A program made the position numbers and the translations under genes. Below, piece by piece: positions 7,320-15,553 of a stretch of 64,000 bases of DNA (position 1 is the stretch's first letter; each line of letters begins with the position of its first letter). The notes beneath the pieces were generated by a model. It was not told the DNA's origin and did not search any database. It saw only the letters and a list, made by a program, of their open reading frames with translations. Source of the stretch: Chitinophagaceae bacterium (GTDB taxonomy: Bacteria > Bacteroidota > Bacteroidia > Chitinophagales > Chitinophagaceae); contig JAIETM010000012.1 in the NCBI GenBank assembly GCA_019745155.1, forward strand, positions 186,001 to 250,000, written 5' to 3'.

Positions 7320-8300
7320 ATGGCTAATGTACTATGGTTACAGGGTGGTGCCTGCAGTGGCAACACAATGTCCTTTCTTAACGCAGAAGAGCCCACTGTA
7401 GTGGAGCTTATTGTTGATTTTGGTGTAAACATTTTGTGGCATCCTTCAGTTGGGTTAGAAATTGGCGCACAGGTGGAGCATCTACTAAAAGATATCATTG
7501 CGGGTAAAGTGCAAATGGACATTTTAGTTTATGAAGGTTCAATTATTGAGGGGCCAAATGGCACAGGTACTATGAACTATTTTTGCGACCGGCCAATGAA
7601 GGATTGGGTGAAGGAACTAAGTGCAGTTGCTGGCTATGTGGTAGCAATAGGTGATTGTGCTACCTACGGCGGTATTCCAGCAGTACCGCCTAACCCAAGT
7701 GAAAGCACCGGTATGCAATTCCATAAAAAACAAAAAGGTGGATTTTTAGGAGCTAATTATGTTAGTAAAGGGGGCTTGCCTGTAATTAATATTCCGGGTT
7801 GCCCTGCACACCCTGATTGGATTACACAAATATTAGTAGCCATAGCTACAGGCCGTATTAAAGATGTATTAATAGACGAATACCACAGGCCAAAAACATT
7901 TTTTACCGACTTTGTACAAACAGGTTGCCCCAATGCAATAAGTTTTGCGCAAAAAGTAGATGGTGGATTTGGCAAAAGAGGCGGTTGTTTGTTTTACGAG
8001 GTAGGTTGCCGTGGACCAATGACCAGAGCAAGCTGCAATCGTATATTGTGGAATAGAACCAGCAGTAAAACCAGAGCCAATCATCCCTGCTTAGGCTGTA
8101 CAGAACCAGGATTCCCTCATCATGATTTGGCAAAAGGAAGTGTATTTAAAACAATGAAATATCTTGGATTCTTACCTAAAGATGTGCCAACAGGTGTTTC
8201 CAAGCTGGGTTATTACACCAGAGCTGGTGTAGAAAAAGTGATGGGAAAAGTGGAAAAAGTATTTGGTGTAGATCAAGAGCATTTTGAAACAAGTAAATAA
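7320..8300 (+). CDS. [NiFe]-hydrogenase small subunit, group 1h-like high-affinity type
   Basis: A 326-aa iron-sulfur subunit passing electrons from the NiFe site. The start WLQGGACSGNTMSFLNAEEP matches group 1h and related subunits from memory. It has no Tat leader and no C-terminal membrane anchor, unlike group 1a-1d enzymes. Cysteines seen: C12 (GGACSGN, in place of the usual CxxC), C113 (GDCATYGG), C161 (PGCPAHP), C203, C223 and C230 (GGCLFYEVGC), C239, C257 and C260 (CLGC). The position aligned with the usual distal-cluster histidine reads Q200. In the structurally known relative an aspartate completes the proximal cluster. ATG 7320 is chosen over a TTG two codons earlier. The large subunit follows 27 bases later. 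Confidence 0.93.
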   Translation: MANVLWLQGGACSGNTMSFLNAEEPTVVELIVDFGVNILWHPSVGLEIGAQVEHLLKDIIAGKVQMDILVYEGSIIEGPNGTGTMNYFCDRPMKDWVKELSAVAGYVVAIGDCATYGGIPAVPPNPSESTGMQFHKKQKGGFLGANYVSKGGLPVINIPGCPAHPDWITQILVAIATGRIKDVLIDEYHRPKTFFTDFVQTGCPNAISFAQKVDGGFGKRGGCLFYEVGCRGPMTRASCNRILWNRTSSKTRANHPCLGCTEPGFPHHDLAKGSVFKTMKYLGFLPKDVPTGVSKLGYYTRAGVEKVMGKVEKVFGVDQEHFETSK

Positions 8301-8327
8301 ATTTATTTTAAAAAAAAGATTACAAAT

Positions 8328-9929
8328 ATGTCAACAATAAAAGAATTAAATATATCACCAGTTGGTCGTGTGGAAGGCGACTTAGATGTGAAAGTTTATA
8401 TAGAAAATGGTGTAGTTACCAGAGCGCATACACAGGCTGCTATGTTCCGTGGCTTTGAGAAAATAATGGAAGGTAAAGACCCTCAGAGTGGGTTGATTGT
8501 AACACCTCGTATTTGCGGTATTTGCGGTGGTTCTCATTTGTATTGTGCAAGTAGTGCATTAGATACCATTTATAAAACCAAATTGCCACCTAATGCACTT
8601 TTATTGAGAGCTCTGGGCCAAGCTGCTGAAACCATACAAAGTATACCTCGCTGGTTTTATGCCATCTTCGCTACAGATATGGCCAATAAAAAATTTGCCA
8701 ACAAAAAATTATATGACGAAGTAGTAAAAAGATTTGCTGCATATGTGGGCACATCATTTCAAAGTGGTGTTACTGCAAGCGGAAGGCCTGTTGAAGTGTA
8801 TGCTTTATTTGGTGGACAATGGCCGCACAGTAGTTATATGGTACCTGGTGGCGTAATGTGTGCCCCTACCTTAAAGGACATTACCAGAGCCCACGCCATA
8901 ATGAATCAATTTAGAAACGATTGGTTAGAAACCACTTGGCTGGGCTGTAGTATTGAGCGATACCGCAAAGTACAAAGCTGGGATGACCTTATGGCTTGGG
9001 TAGATGAAAACGATAGTCAACGCAATAGTGATTTAGGCTTATTTATTAGAGCTTCATTAGAGTTTGGCTTAGATAAATTTGGCCAAGGTTGCGGAAATTA
9101 TGTGGCTTATGGTACTTATTTGCATAAGGATAAATATAATAACCCTACTGTAGAAGGCAGAAACGATGCATTGATAAGCCCAAGTGGATTTTACAATCAT
9201 CACACTAAGAAGTATAGTCCTTTCAATCATTTGGATATTAAAGAACATGTAACACATAGCTGGTATGCTGACCAGGGCGGCGCTTTACACCCTTGGGAAG
9301 AACCACTACCTACACCTGTTACTTCTCAAAATTTAGAGCACACAAATTTCAATGAAAAATATAGCTGGGCTAAAGCACCTCGTTATACAGGTCTTGCAGC
9401 AGAAGCTGGTCCATTAAGCCGTTGTTTAATGTATGCAAATCCTGCTAATTTACCTCACCAAACTAAGGATTTCCTTATTAAAGATGCTATGGACAAAATG
9501 GGTCCAAGTGTTTTCTTAAGAACTTTAGCAAGAGTTCACGAAGCACCAATTCTATATCAATTAATTGACCAATGGTTAAAAGAAATTGATTTGGATGGTG
9601 AATTTTACATCAAGCCAGAGGAAAAAGATGGTAAAGGTTTTGGAGCTACAGAGGCTGCCCGTGGTGCATTAGCACATTGGGTAGAAATTAAAGACGGTGT
9701 AATTAAAAACTACCAAGTGATGGCACCTACTACATGGAATGTTGGACCAAACGACGATGGCGGTAAGAGCGGGCCAATTGAAGCGGCATTAGAAGGTATT
9801 GAGATAGAAGATGCAAATGATCCTGTAGAAGTAGGTATGGTGGCTCGAAGCTTTGACAGTTGCCTGGTATGTACCGTACATGCTCACGACGCCAAAACTG
9901 GCAAGGAGTTATCGAAGTTTAAGCTTTAA
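8328..9929 (+). CDS. [NiFe]-hydrogenase large (catalytic) subunit, group 1h-like
   Basis: A 533-aa subunit that holds the NiFe site. The N-terminal L1 motif is RICGICGGSH (C63, C66, H70); the C-terminal L2 motif is DSCLVCTVH (C512, C515, H518), with serine where most families have proline. Fifteen residues follow H518 (AHDAKTGKELSKFKL), so a maturation protease should trim the end after nickel insertion; no such protease gene is in the window. The N terminus PVGRVEGDLDV is typical. No electron-transfer partner (Rieske-like or HucE/HhyE-type) lies next to it, so how electrons reach the quinone pool is not visible here. The transcript probably ends at the terminator 30 bases downstream. Confidence 0.95.
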   Translation: MSTIKELNISPVGRVEGDLDVKVYIENGVVTRAHTQAAMFRGFEKIMEGKDPQSGLIVTPRICGICGGSHLYCASSALDTIYKTKLPPNALLLRALGQAAETIQSIPRWFYAIFATDMANKKFANKKLYDEVVKRFAAYVGTSFQSGVTASGRPVEVYALFGGQWPHSSYMVPGGVMCAPTLKDITRAHAIMNQFRNDWLETTWLGCSIERYRKVQSWDDLMAWVDENDSQRNSDLGLFIRASLEFGLDKFGQGCGNYVAYGTYLHKDKYNNPTVEGRNDALISPSGFYNHHTKKYSPFNHLDIKEHVTHSWYADQGGALHPWEEPLPTPVTSQNLEHTNFNEKYSWAKAPRYTGLAAEAGPLSRCLMYANPANLPHQTKDFLIKDAMDKMGPSVFLRTLARVHEAPILYQLIDQWLKEIDLDGEFYIKPEEKDGKGFGATEAARGALAHWVEIKDGVIKNYQVMAPTTWNVGPNDDGGKSGPIEAALEGIEIEDANDPVEVGMVARSFDSCLVCTVHAHDAKTGKELSKFKL

Positions 9930-9960
9930 GATATCTATAAGATAGTTTTATTTTAAAAAG

Positions 9961-9995
9961 AACTGCCTCATGTTAAATCTTGAGGCAGTTTTTTG
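9961..9995. terminator. Strong intrinsic terminator after the hydrogenase genes
   Basis: A perfect 10-base stem, AACTGCCTCA (9961-9970) and TGAGGCAGTT (9981-9990), with a 10-base loop and T run to 9995. The A-rich left flank allows it to serve the converging mnmE transcript as well. Confidence 0.9.
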
Positions 9996-10051
9996 TTTAA
10001 ACGTATTGCAAAATATTATTTTATACAATACCTTGATTCTTTTAGGAATAA

Positions 10052-11425
10052 CTACTTTCCGATACAAAACTTACTGAAGATATAATCCAACTGATCTTCA
10101 TGTGTAATCTCACCTGTGATCTCACCAAGAAAGTGTAGCGCACGTCTGATATCTAATGCCAGCAGATCGCCGGGTAATTGATCATCCAAACCCTGTAAAA
10201 CTTCTTTCAATGCAGCATACAATTTCTTCAATGCATCCAGATGGCGCGCATTTGTAACAACCGTATCATCCATACTTACAGAACCGCCCAATACTGTATT
10301 CACCAAAGCTTGCTTCAAAGTATCAATGCCTGTATTGCTTTTTGCTGCTATAGGCAATACTGATTGAGAATAGGAATTGGCTTGTATATCAGACTTGTTT
10401 GCCACGAGCAGGTACTGAATTGACTTTGATTCCAGATCTTCAACAACCGCATCTAACTCAACTTGTGTAGTTTCTGCAGCATCAAACAGATAGATCACCA
10501 GATCTGCTTGCTGCATTTTTTCTAAGCTCTTCTCTACACCAATGGATTCAATAATATCGCTGGTATGTTGTCTGATACCTGCTGTATCAATCAATCTGAA
10601 TAGTACCCCATCAATATTCAATACCTCTTCAATGGTATCCCGTGTGGTGCCTGCAATATCACTCACAATTGCTCTTTGCTCATTTAATAACGCATTCAGC
10701 AAAGTTGATTTACCTGCATTGGGTTTACCAATGATGGCAACACTTACCCCTTGCTTAATCACATTACCCAACTTGAATGAATCGATTAACTGCGCAGTTG
10801 TTGTACTTAGCTGTTGAATTAATTGGTACAGTTGTGTACGATCTGCAAATGCCACATCTTCCTGAGAGAAATCCAACTCCAATTCAATTAAGGCAGAGAA
10901 CTGAATAAGTTGGTCACGCAAAGCAGCCAATGTATTGGAGAAACCACCACGCATGTGTTTGATGGCATGTTGTCTACTTGCTTCTGTATTACTGGCAATC
11001 AAATCAGCCACCGCCTCGGCCTGCGCCAAATCCATTTTTCCTTTCAAAAAAGCACGTTGGGTAAATTCACCCGGCTTGGCCATCCTAGCACCACCATCAA
11101 TAATGGCCTGCATTACTTGCTCCTGTACAAAGGGTGAACCATGACAACTGATTTCTACGACATCTTCACCTGTATAAGATTTAGGTGATTTATATAAAGA
11201 CACCACCACTTCATCCAACAAAAGATTGTCCTTTTTTAGCAAACCCACATGCAAAGTATGCGATGCTTGTGCAGCAAGATTCTTGGAAGGGAAAAGTGTA
11301 TTCACAATATCAATGGCTTTTGAACCACTTACACGCAATACACCAATGGCACCAATGCCCGGAGGTGTAGCCAGTGCTACAATTGTATCATCCCATCCAC
11401 CAAGTTTGTGTGCCAAGCTGTTCAT
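10052..11425 (-). CDS. mnmE: tRNA uridine-5-carboxymethylaminomethyl modification GTPase MnmE
   Basis: A 457-aa GTPase which, with MnmG, modifies U34 of certain tRNAs. The N-terminal folate-binding domain starts TIVALATPPGIGAIGVLRVSG. The G domain sits inside a helical domain and shows GKPNAGKST, TTRDT, DTAG and NKSD. The last residues FCIGK match the conserved C-terminal C(I/L/V)GK motif with its essential cysteine. Length is normal. A -7 box (TACTTTTG, 11431-11438 on this strand) lies 5 bases before the ATG, so the message may be almost leaderless. Confidence 0.97.
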   Translation of the reverse strand: MNSLAHKLGGWDDTIVALATPPGIGAIGVLRVSGSKAIDIVNTLFPSKNLAAQASHTLHVGLLKKDNLLLDEVVVSLYKSPKSYTGEDVVEISCHGSPFVQEQVMQAIIDGGARMAKPGEFTQRAFLKGKMDLAQAEAVADLIASNTEASRQHAIKHMRGGFSNTLAALRDQLIQFSALIELELDFSQEDVAFADRTQLYQLIQQLSTTTAQLIDSFKLGNVIKQGVSVAIIGKPNAGKSTLLNALLNEQRAIVSDIAGTTRDTIEEVLNIDGVLFRLIDTAGIRQHTSDIIESIGVEKSLEKMQQADLVIYLFDAAETTQVELDAVVEDLESKSIQYLLVANKSDIQANSYSQSVLPIAAKSNTGIDTLKQALVNTVLGGSVSMDDTVVTNARHLDALKKLYAALKEVLQGLDDQLPGDLLALDIRRALHFLGEITGEITHEDQLDYIFSKFCIGK

Positions 11426-11430
11426 GGCAT

Positions 11431-11438
11431 CAAAAGTA
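11431..11438 (-). promoter_or_regulatory. -7 box TACTTTTG just before mnmE
   Basis: Read on the - strand, TACTTTTG fits TAnnTTTG and ends 5 bases before the mnmE ATG. No clear -33 element was found at the right distance. It overlaps the region of the upstream tonB terminator. Confidence 0.45.
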
Positions 11439-11445
11439 AACGAAA

Positions 11446-11473
11446 ATGCCCGCCCAACGACGGGGCAGGCATG
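11446..11473 (-). terminator. Terminator hairpin between tonB and mnmE
   Basis: ATGCCCGCCC (11446-11455) pairs with GGGCAGGCAT (11463-11472), with one mismatch. On the - strand the stem is followed by ATTTTCG and further T-rich sequence, so it can end the tonB transcript. Confidence 0.7.
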
Positions 11474-11504
11474 TTCTGCTTACATCTTACATCATCACTA
11501 AAAA

Positions 11505-12344
11505 CTATTTTTCTTCCTGAACCACCATGAAGATGATATTCTGTTTGTTGCGGAAGATCACATTACGGCCGTTCTGGATAGCAGGTTTCCAATTGGGTCC
11601 TTTAGCTATGATACGTACTGCTTCTTCAGCTGTACCATAACCGGGATCATTTTCGGCTTTTACCTGACTGATATTGCCATGCTTATCTACAATAAAGGAC
11701 ACCACTACTACATATTTGCCGGGAGGCGCACCATTCTCAATTGGAAGATCTCGGTTGAGGTTACGTTCCAGATAACGATTCCATGCATCAAATCCGCCAG
11801 GAAATTCAGCAGGAATTTGTACAGAAGTAAATACCTGATCATAGTCCTCTTCCTTCGCTTGTGGTGCTTCTACAATACCAGTTCCTTTTTCAATCGGCGG
11901 CGCAACGATACCATCGTCTTTTGCACCTTCCTGGTTGATGGTACCAATCTTAGTGTCTTCCAGCTTAGTTACTTCGCGAATTTCATCCTGCTCTTGCACT
12001 TCTTCATCTTTTACAATAACAGGAGGTGTAAACTTGGTAATTTCTACCTTGGGAGGCTCTTGCTTGGGTGGCGGAGGGGGCGGTAATTCCGGCTTTTTCT
12101 CTTCCTGTTTTAAGTCTTGCAACTCAACATCCTGAACATATAACTGTGCTTCATTCTTAATGAGCATGTTCTTCGGAATGCTGTTAATGCCTACTACCAG
12201 CAGGCAGACCATAACAGTTGAAATCAGTGCACGGGTGAGTCTTCTTTCGTAAGTGGCTCTTAGCTCGTAGGCGCCATACTCTTTATTCCTGCCATCAAAG
12301 ATGATGTCCAGGAGATTGGCGTTCATAATTTTGTTGGCTTCCAT
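11505..12344 (-). CDS. TonB-family energy transducer (second of a tandem pair)
   Basis: A 279-aa protein with N-terminal cytoplasmic part (MEANKIMNANLLDIIFDG), one membrane helix around residues 36-56, a proline-rich linker (PELPPPPPPKQEPP) that spans the periplasm, and a C-terminal TonB domain (YPGYGTAEEAVRII-like region, then WKPAIQNGRNVIFR). It passes proton-motive-force energy from ExbB/ExbD to outer-membrane TonB-dependent receptors. It is a close paralogue of the next gene at 12505; the shared MExNKI start fixes the initiation site. A terminator and a 51-base hairpin separate the two copies, so this copy may be expressed on its own. Confidence 0.9.
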   Translation of the reverse strand: MEANKIMNANLLDIIFDGRNKEYGAYELRATYERRLTRALISTVMVCLLVVGINSIPKNMLIKNEAQLYVQDVELQDLKQEEKKPELPPPPPPKQEPPKVEITKFTPPVIVKDEEVQEQDEIREVTKLEDTKIGTINQEGAKDDGIVAPPIEKGTGIVEAPQAKEEDYDQVFTSVQIPAEFPGGFDAWNRYLERNLNRDLPIENGAPPGKYVVVVSFIVDKHGNISQVKAENDPGYGTAEEAVRIIAKGPNWKPAIQNGRNVIFRNKQNIIFMVVQEEK

Positions 12345-12375
12345 GATGATGTAAGTTTAGTGTTCCCGGAAGCCA

Positions 12376-12426
12376 GCGAAACAATGTTTGTCGTGTTACG
12401 GCAAGCTTCCGTTAACGATGTTTCGC
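12376..12426 (-). repeat. Long imperfect hairpin in the leader between the tonB copies
   Basis: An outer 8-base stem GCGAAACA (12376-12383) / TGTTTCGC (12419-12426) encloses an inner imperfect stem TCGTGTTACGG (12391-12401) / CCGTTAACGA (12409-12418). It ends 31 bases before the start codon of the 11505-12344 tonB gene and lacks a T run, so it looks like an RNA leader structure or an operator rather than a terminator. Confidence 0.5.
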
Positions 12427-12440
12427 ACTGTAAAATGACA

Positions 12441-12468
12441 AAATCCCTTCCTGTTATGGAAGGGATTT
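12441..12468 (-). terminator. Terminator after the first tonB copy
   Basis: AAATCCCTTCC (12441-12451) and GGAAGGGATTT (12458-12468) form a perfect 11-base stem with a 6-base loop; on the - strand ATTTTGTCATTTT follows. It ends the exbB-exbD-exbD-tonB transcript. Confidence 0.85.
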
Positions 12469-12504
12469 CATCATTGACAATTCAATTCTTTTTCCTTATA
12501 TTTC

Positions 12505-13335
12505 TTAATCTTCAGAAACCACGAAAGTGATGCTTTGTTTGTGGCGATAGATTACGTTACGACCATTCTGCACAGCTGGCTTCCAGGCCGGACCTTTTTT
12601 CACTACACGAACAGCTTCTTCTGAAGTACCATAACCAGGATCATTGTCAGCTTTTACATCGCTGATACCACCGTTCTTGTCAACGATGAATGATACAATT
12701 ACAGTGTATTTGCCGGGAGGTGCACCGTTTTCAACAGGCAAATCGCGGTTCAGGTTACGCTCAAGGTATCTAGTCCAACCCTGCAGACCTCCGGGGAATT
12801 CAGCAGGAATCTGTACTACTGTAAATACCTTATCGTAATCTTCTTCCACTTTTGGCGCTTCAACTACACCGGTACCTGTTTCAACAGGAGGAGCAACAAT
12901 ACCTTCATCCTTAGTACCTTCTTGGTTGATGGTACCAATCTTGGTGTCTTCCAGTTTCTCCACTTCCTTGATTTCTTCATCCTCTTTCACTTCCTCATCT
13001 TTTACGATTTTAGGAGGGGTGAATTTGGTGATTTCCACCTTAGGCGGTTCCTGCTTAGGCGGAGGAGGTGGTGGCGGTGGTTCAGGTTTTTTCTCATCCT
13101 GCTTGATATCCTGCAACTCCATATCCTGAACCATGATCTCAGTTTTGCCTTTCTTGGCAGCACCAGAGATAAAGGAACTCAGCAGGAGCAACAGACAGAT
13201 GATCACGGTACCGATCAGCGCATAAGTAATCCGCTTGTTGTAGGTTTTACGGAGCTGGTAAGCGCCATAATCCTTATGCTTGCCCTCGAAAATGATATCG
13301 AGGATGTCGGCGGTGAGGATCTTATTTGTTTCCAT
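12505..13335 (-). CDS. TonB-family energy transducer (first of a tandem pair)
   Basis: A 276-aa TonB protein with a cytoplasmic start (METNKILTADILDIIFEGKH), one membrane helix (about residues 37-58), a long Pro/Glu/Lys linker with PPPPPPPPKQEPPK, and a C-terminal TonB fold (YGTSEEAVRVVKKGPAWKPA). It is the last gene of the exbB-exbD-exbD operon and is followed by its own terminator. Very similar to the copy at 11505, so a recent tandem duplication is likely. The two may serve different receptors. Confidence 0.92.
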   Translation of the reverse strand: METNKILTADILDIIFEGKHKDYGAYQLRKTYNKRITYALIGTVIICLLLLLSSFISGAAKKGKTEIMVQDMELQDIKQDEKKPEPPPPPPPPKQEPPKVEITKFTPPKIVKDEEVKEDEEIKEVEKLEDTKIGTINQEGTKDEGIVAPPVETGTGVVEAPKVEEDYDKVFTVVQIPAEFPGGLQGWTRYLERNLNRDLPVENGAPPGKYTVIVSFIVDKNGGISDVKADNDPGYGTSEEAVRVVKKGPAWKPAVQNGRNVIYRHKQSITFVVSED

Positions 13336-13384
13336 GTACTTTGTTGATTTTTACTAAGATGCGGGCGCGCAATAATTCCACAAA

Positions 13385-13933
13385 TTAATTTGCTGCTATC
13401 CCCGCCGCTTGTGTTTTTTCGATCAAAACGCTTTCAATATCTGAGATATCTACCAATGCGTATTTTTTACATACGTTGATCGTCATCTCATCCAGTATAT
13501 CCACCACATTTCTGTAGGTGCAATCCTTATTAGGCTTGATGATCACGACGAAATCCTTTTCGTTGGTACGGGATTTCTTATCCATGATCACAGAACGTAT
13601 TTCCTTGAAATTGGAAGTCTTGAAGTTATTAGCATCTACTGCCAACTGACCTTCATAATAGAATACGTTATTATCTGCGCCCAATAAGAGGGTGAGTACT
13701 CCAGATTCTTTCGCTTTGTTCTGATCCTCGGGCTTATCAGCATCCTTTGGCAGGAAAAGCTTCATAGCCGTAGGCTGGCTCATCGTAGTGGTGAAGATGA
13801 AGAAAGTAATCAGCAGGAAACCCAGATCCACCATTGGGGTAAGGTCTACCCTGGTAGAGAGTTTTTTCGCTTTTTTGACCCCTGGTCCTTTCTTATGTCC
13901 ACCCCCACTCGACGAGGTATCCATTTCTGCCAT
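13385..13933 (-). CDS. exbD: ExbD/TolR-family biopolymer transport protein (distal copy)
   Basis: A 182-aa protein with a basic cytoplasmic start, one membrane helix near residues 30-52 carrying the conserved aspartate (LTPMVDLGFLLITFFIF), and a periplasmic domain. With ExbB it forms the proton-driven motor for TonB. It lies 34 bases after another exbD and 49 bases before tonB. Paired different ExbD proteins are common in Bacteroidota exb clusters. Confidence 0.93.
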   Translation of the reverse strand: MAEMDTSSSGGGHKKGPGVKKAKKLSTRVDLTPMVDLGFLLITFFIFTTTMSQPTAMKLFLPKDADKPEDQNKAKESGVLTLLLGADNNVFYYEGQLAVDANNFKTSNFKEIRSVIMDKKSRTNEKDFVVIIKPNKDCTYRNVVDILDEMTINVCKKYALVDISDIESVLIEKTQAAGIAAN

Positions 13934-13967
13934 AGCGGTAAGTTTTTTTCGTGAATAATCAGTTTAC

Positions 13968-14615
13968 TTATTCTTCTCTCTTTTCACCAGACATGCTGCG
14001 TTTCCACAGTTCAGAACCGGTTGGTACACTTTCAGGATTGGTAATCATCTGAAACTTCAGGAAGTCGTTCTTCTTGAATGCATCAATGACATTTTTGAAA
14101 GCAGGATACTTGGCCATGTTATCACCTTTCAATAACAGGTTCATTTTCTGACCCTGATAAGATGAATTCACCAGTTGCATCCATTCTACTAACTCATTCT
14201 GGGTGCTGTCTTTACAGGGGATACCTGGGAGGTTTCCACCTTTACGCTGCTCTTCTGGAAGAGAGAGAAACTGTGCCAAACCGCTGAAAGGAGCACCGAA
14301 GAAACCAGCTTTCTTGAAAGCCTGTACATTCAGGTTAAGTCCTTTTGTTTGGTTCAGGGTGTTGGCGATAAATTCCTTTTTCTCTTCGTCGTCCATCGTC
14401 AGGAATACCTTACCATCTTTATCGATGGTGATCAACACGAGGTCCTTTTCAGGGGCTACTTTGGCCGCAACAGAGTTGGGCGTAGTAACCGCGATTGCTT
14501 CAGCTGGCTTGAACTTGGTTGTCAAGATAAAGAATGACAACAGCAGGAAAGCCACGTCGCACATCGCCGTCATGTCGATATTGGTACTCTTGCGAGGTAG
14601 TTGCGCTCTACCCAT
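13968..14615 (-). CDS. exbD: ExbD/TolR-family biopolymer transport protein (proximal copy)
   Basis: A 215-aa protein with N-terminal membrane helix and conserved aspartate (IDMTAMCDVAFLLLSFFIL). The periplasmic part is longer than in the second copy and has an insertion around residues 100-150 (GLAQFLSLPEEQRKGGNLPG). It follows exbB by about 65 bases. It probably forms a mixed ExbD dimer in the ExbB pore with the second copy; this is inference. Confidence 0.92.
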   Translation of the reverse strand: MGRAQLPRKSTNIDMTAMCDVAFLLLSFFILTTKFKPAEAIAVTTPNSVAAKVAPEKDLVLITIDKDGKVFLTMDDEEKKEFIANTLNQTKGLNLNVQAFKKAGFFGAPFSGLAQFLSLPEEQRKGGNLPGIPCKDSTQNELVEWMQLVNSSYQGQKMNLLLKGDNMAKYPAFKNVIDAFKKNDFLKFQMITNPESVPTGSELWKRSMSGEKREE

Positions 14616-14680
14616 TATTGTTCGTTTTAGATTTCATTAATTAGATTCAGATTCTGCTTAATTCCACAAAAAGCCTTGGC

Positions 14681-15553
14681 TTATTTGTAGTTAGCAGCGA
14701 AGCTCTGAGTCAAAGTGAAACCTGATTCATCAATACCGTAAGTGATTTCGTCGATACGAGTAGTGAACACGTTGTACATGATGATCGCAACAGCAGAAGT
14801 ACCGATACCCAAAGCTGTGTTATACAGGGCTTCAGAGATACCTTTTGACAATTCACGTGCTGCTTCACCACCACCTTCGTCACCGAGTTTAGAGAATGAA
14901 CGAATCATACCCAATACGGTACCGAACAGACCCAAGAGGGTTGCTACTGAAGCGATAGTAGACAGGAACACCAGGTTCTTCTGCAGCATAGGCAGTTCAA
15001 GCGCTGTTGCTTCTTCTACTTCTTTTTGAATATTTAATACTTTTTGTTCTGTAGTCAGTTCTGTGTTAGAGATCATCTCTTTGTACTTACGCAGACCGCT
15101 CTTCATTACATTACCTACAGAGCCACGCTGCTTATCGCACTCAGCAATTGCTTTCTCTACATCCTTGTTAGCAAGGTGGAATTGTACTTTGCGGATGAAC
15201 TCAGCATTGTTGCCTTTACCGGCAGCTTTTGAAATGGTGAGGATACGCTCAATTACGAAAGTTACTACTACCAGGAAGTTGGCAATCAATACAGGTACAA
15301 CGATACCACCTTCATACATCTTGTTGAATGCACCTTTAGGACCCTGGTGGTTAGGCCAGAAACCGCCTTTAGGATCAGGATTCGTAAATTCAGCAGGATT
15401 ACCCAGCACAAATCTCCAAATTACATAGCCTAATACGATACAGGCAATCGGGGCAATCGTAGCAATCAGGTTACTGCTCTTCTTAGGTTGAGCGTGTGCA
15501 GAAGAAGCACTCTTGGTTGCAGCTGCAGGAGCAGTTGGTTTTGTTTCAGCCAT
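14681..15553 (-). CDS. exbB: ExbB/TolQ/MotA-family proton channel protein
   Basis: A 290-aa membrane protein with an Ala/Pro/Lys-rich start, a first membrane helix around residues 30-50, a second at about 82-105 and a pair near 195-275. The MotA/TolQ/ExbB core is seen in LGLFGTVLGMIRSF and ISEALYNTALGIGTSAVAI. It forms the channel that energises TonB. First gene of the exbB-exbD-exbD-tonB cluster, divergent from the metalloprotease gene. Confidence 0.93.
   Translation of the reverse strand: MAETKPTAPAAATKSASSAHAQPKKSSNLIATIAPIACIVLGYVIWRFVLGNPAEFTNPDPKGGFWPNHQGPKGAFNKMYEGGIVVPVLIANFLVVVTFVIERILTISKAAGKGNNAEFIRKVQFHLANKDVEKAIAECDKQRGSVGNVMKSGLRKYKEMISNTELTTEQKVLNIQKEVEEATALELPMLQKNLVFLSTIASVATLLGLFGTVLGMIRSFSKLGDEGGGEAARELSKGISEALYNTALGIGTSAVAIIMYNVFTTRIDEITYGIDESGFTLTQSFAANYK

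Larger units (their letters stand above)
1..9950. other. AT-rich hydrogenase gene block, possible acquired island
   Basis: All genes from the left edge to about 9930 run on the + strand, serve one trait (H2 oxidation) or its regulation, and are visibly richer in A+T with more AAA, TTA and ATA codons than the genes from 10,052 onward. The change is abrupt at the terminator. No integrase, tRNA or flanking repeat marks the right border, and the left border is outside. Horizontal acquisition, or a false join in assembly, are both open. Confidence 0.4.
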
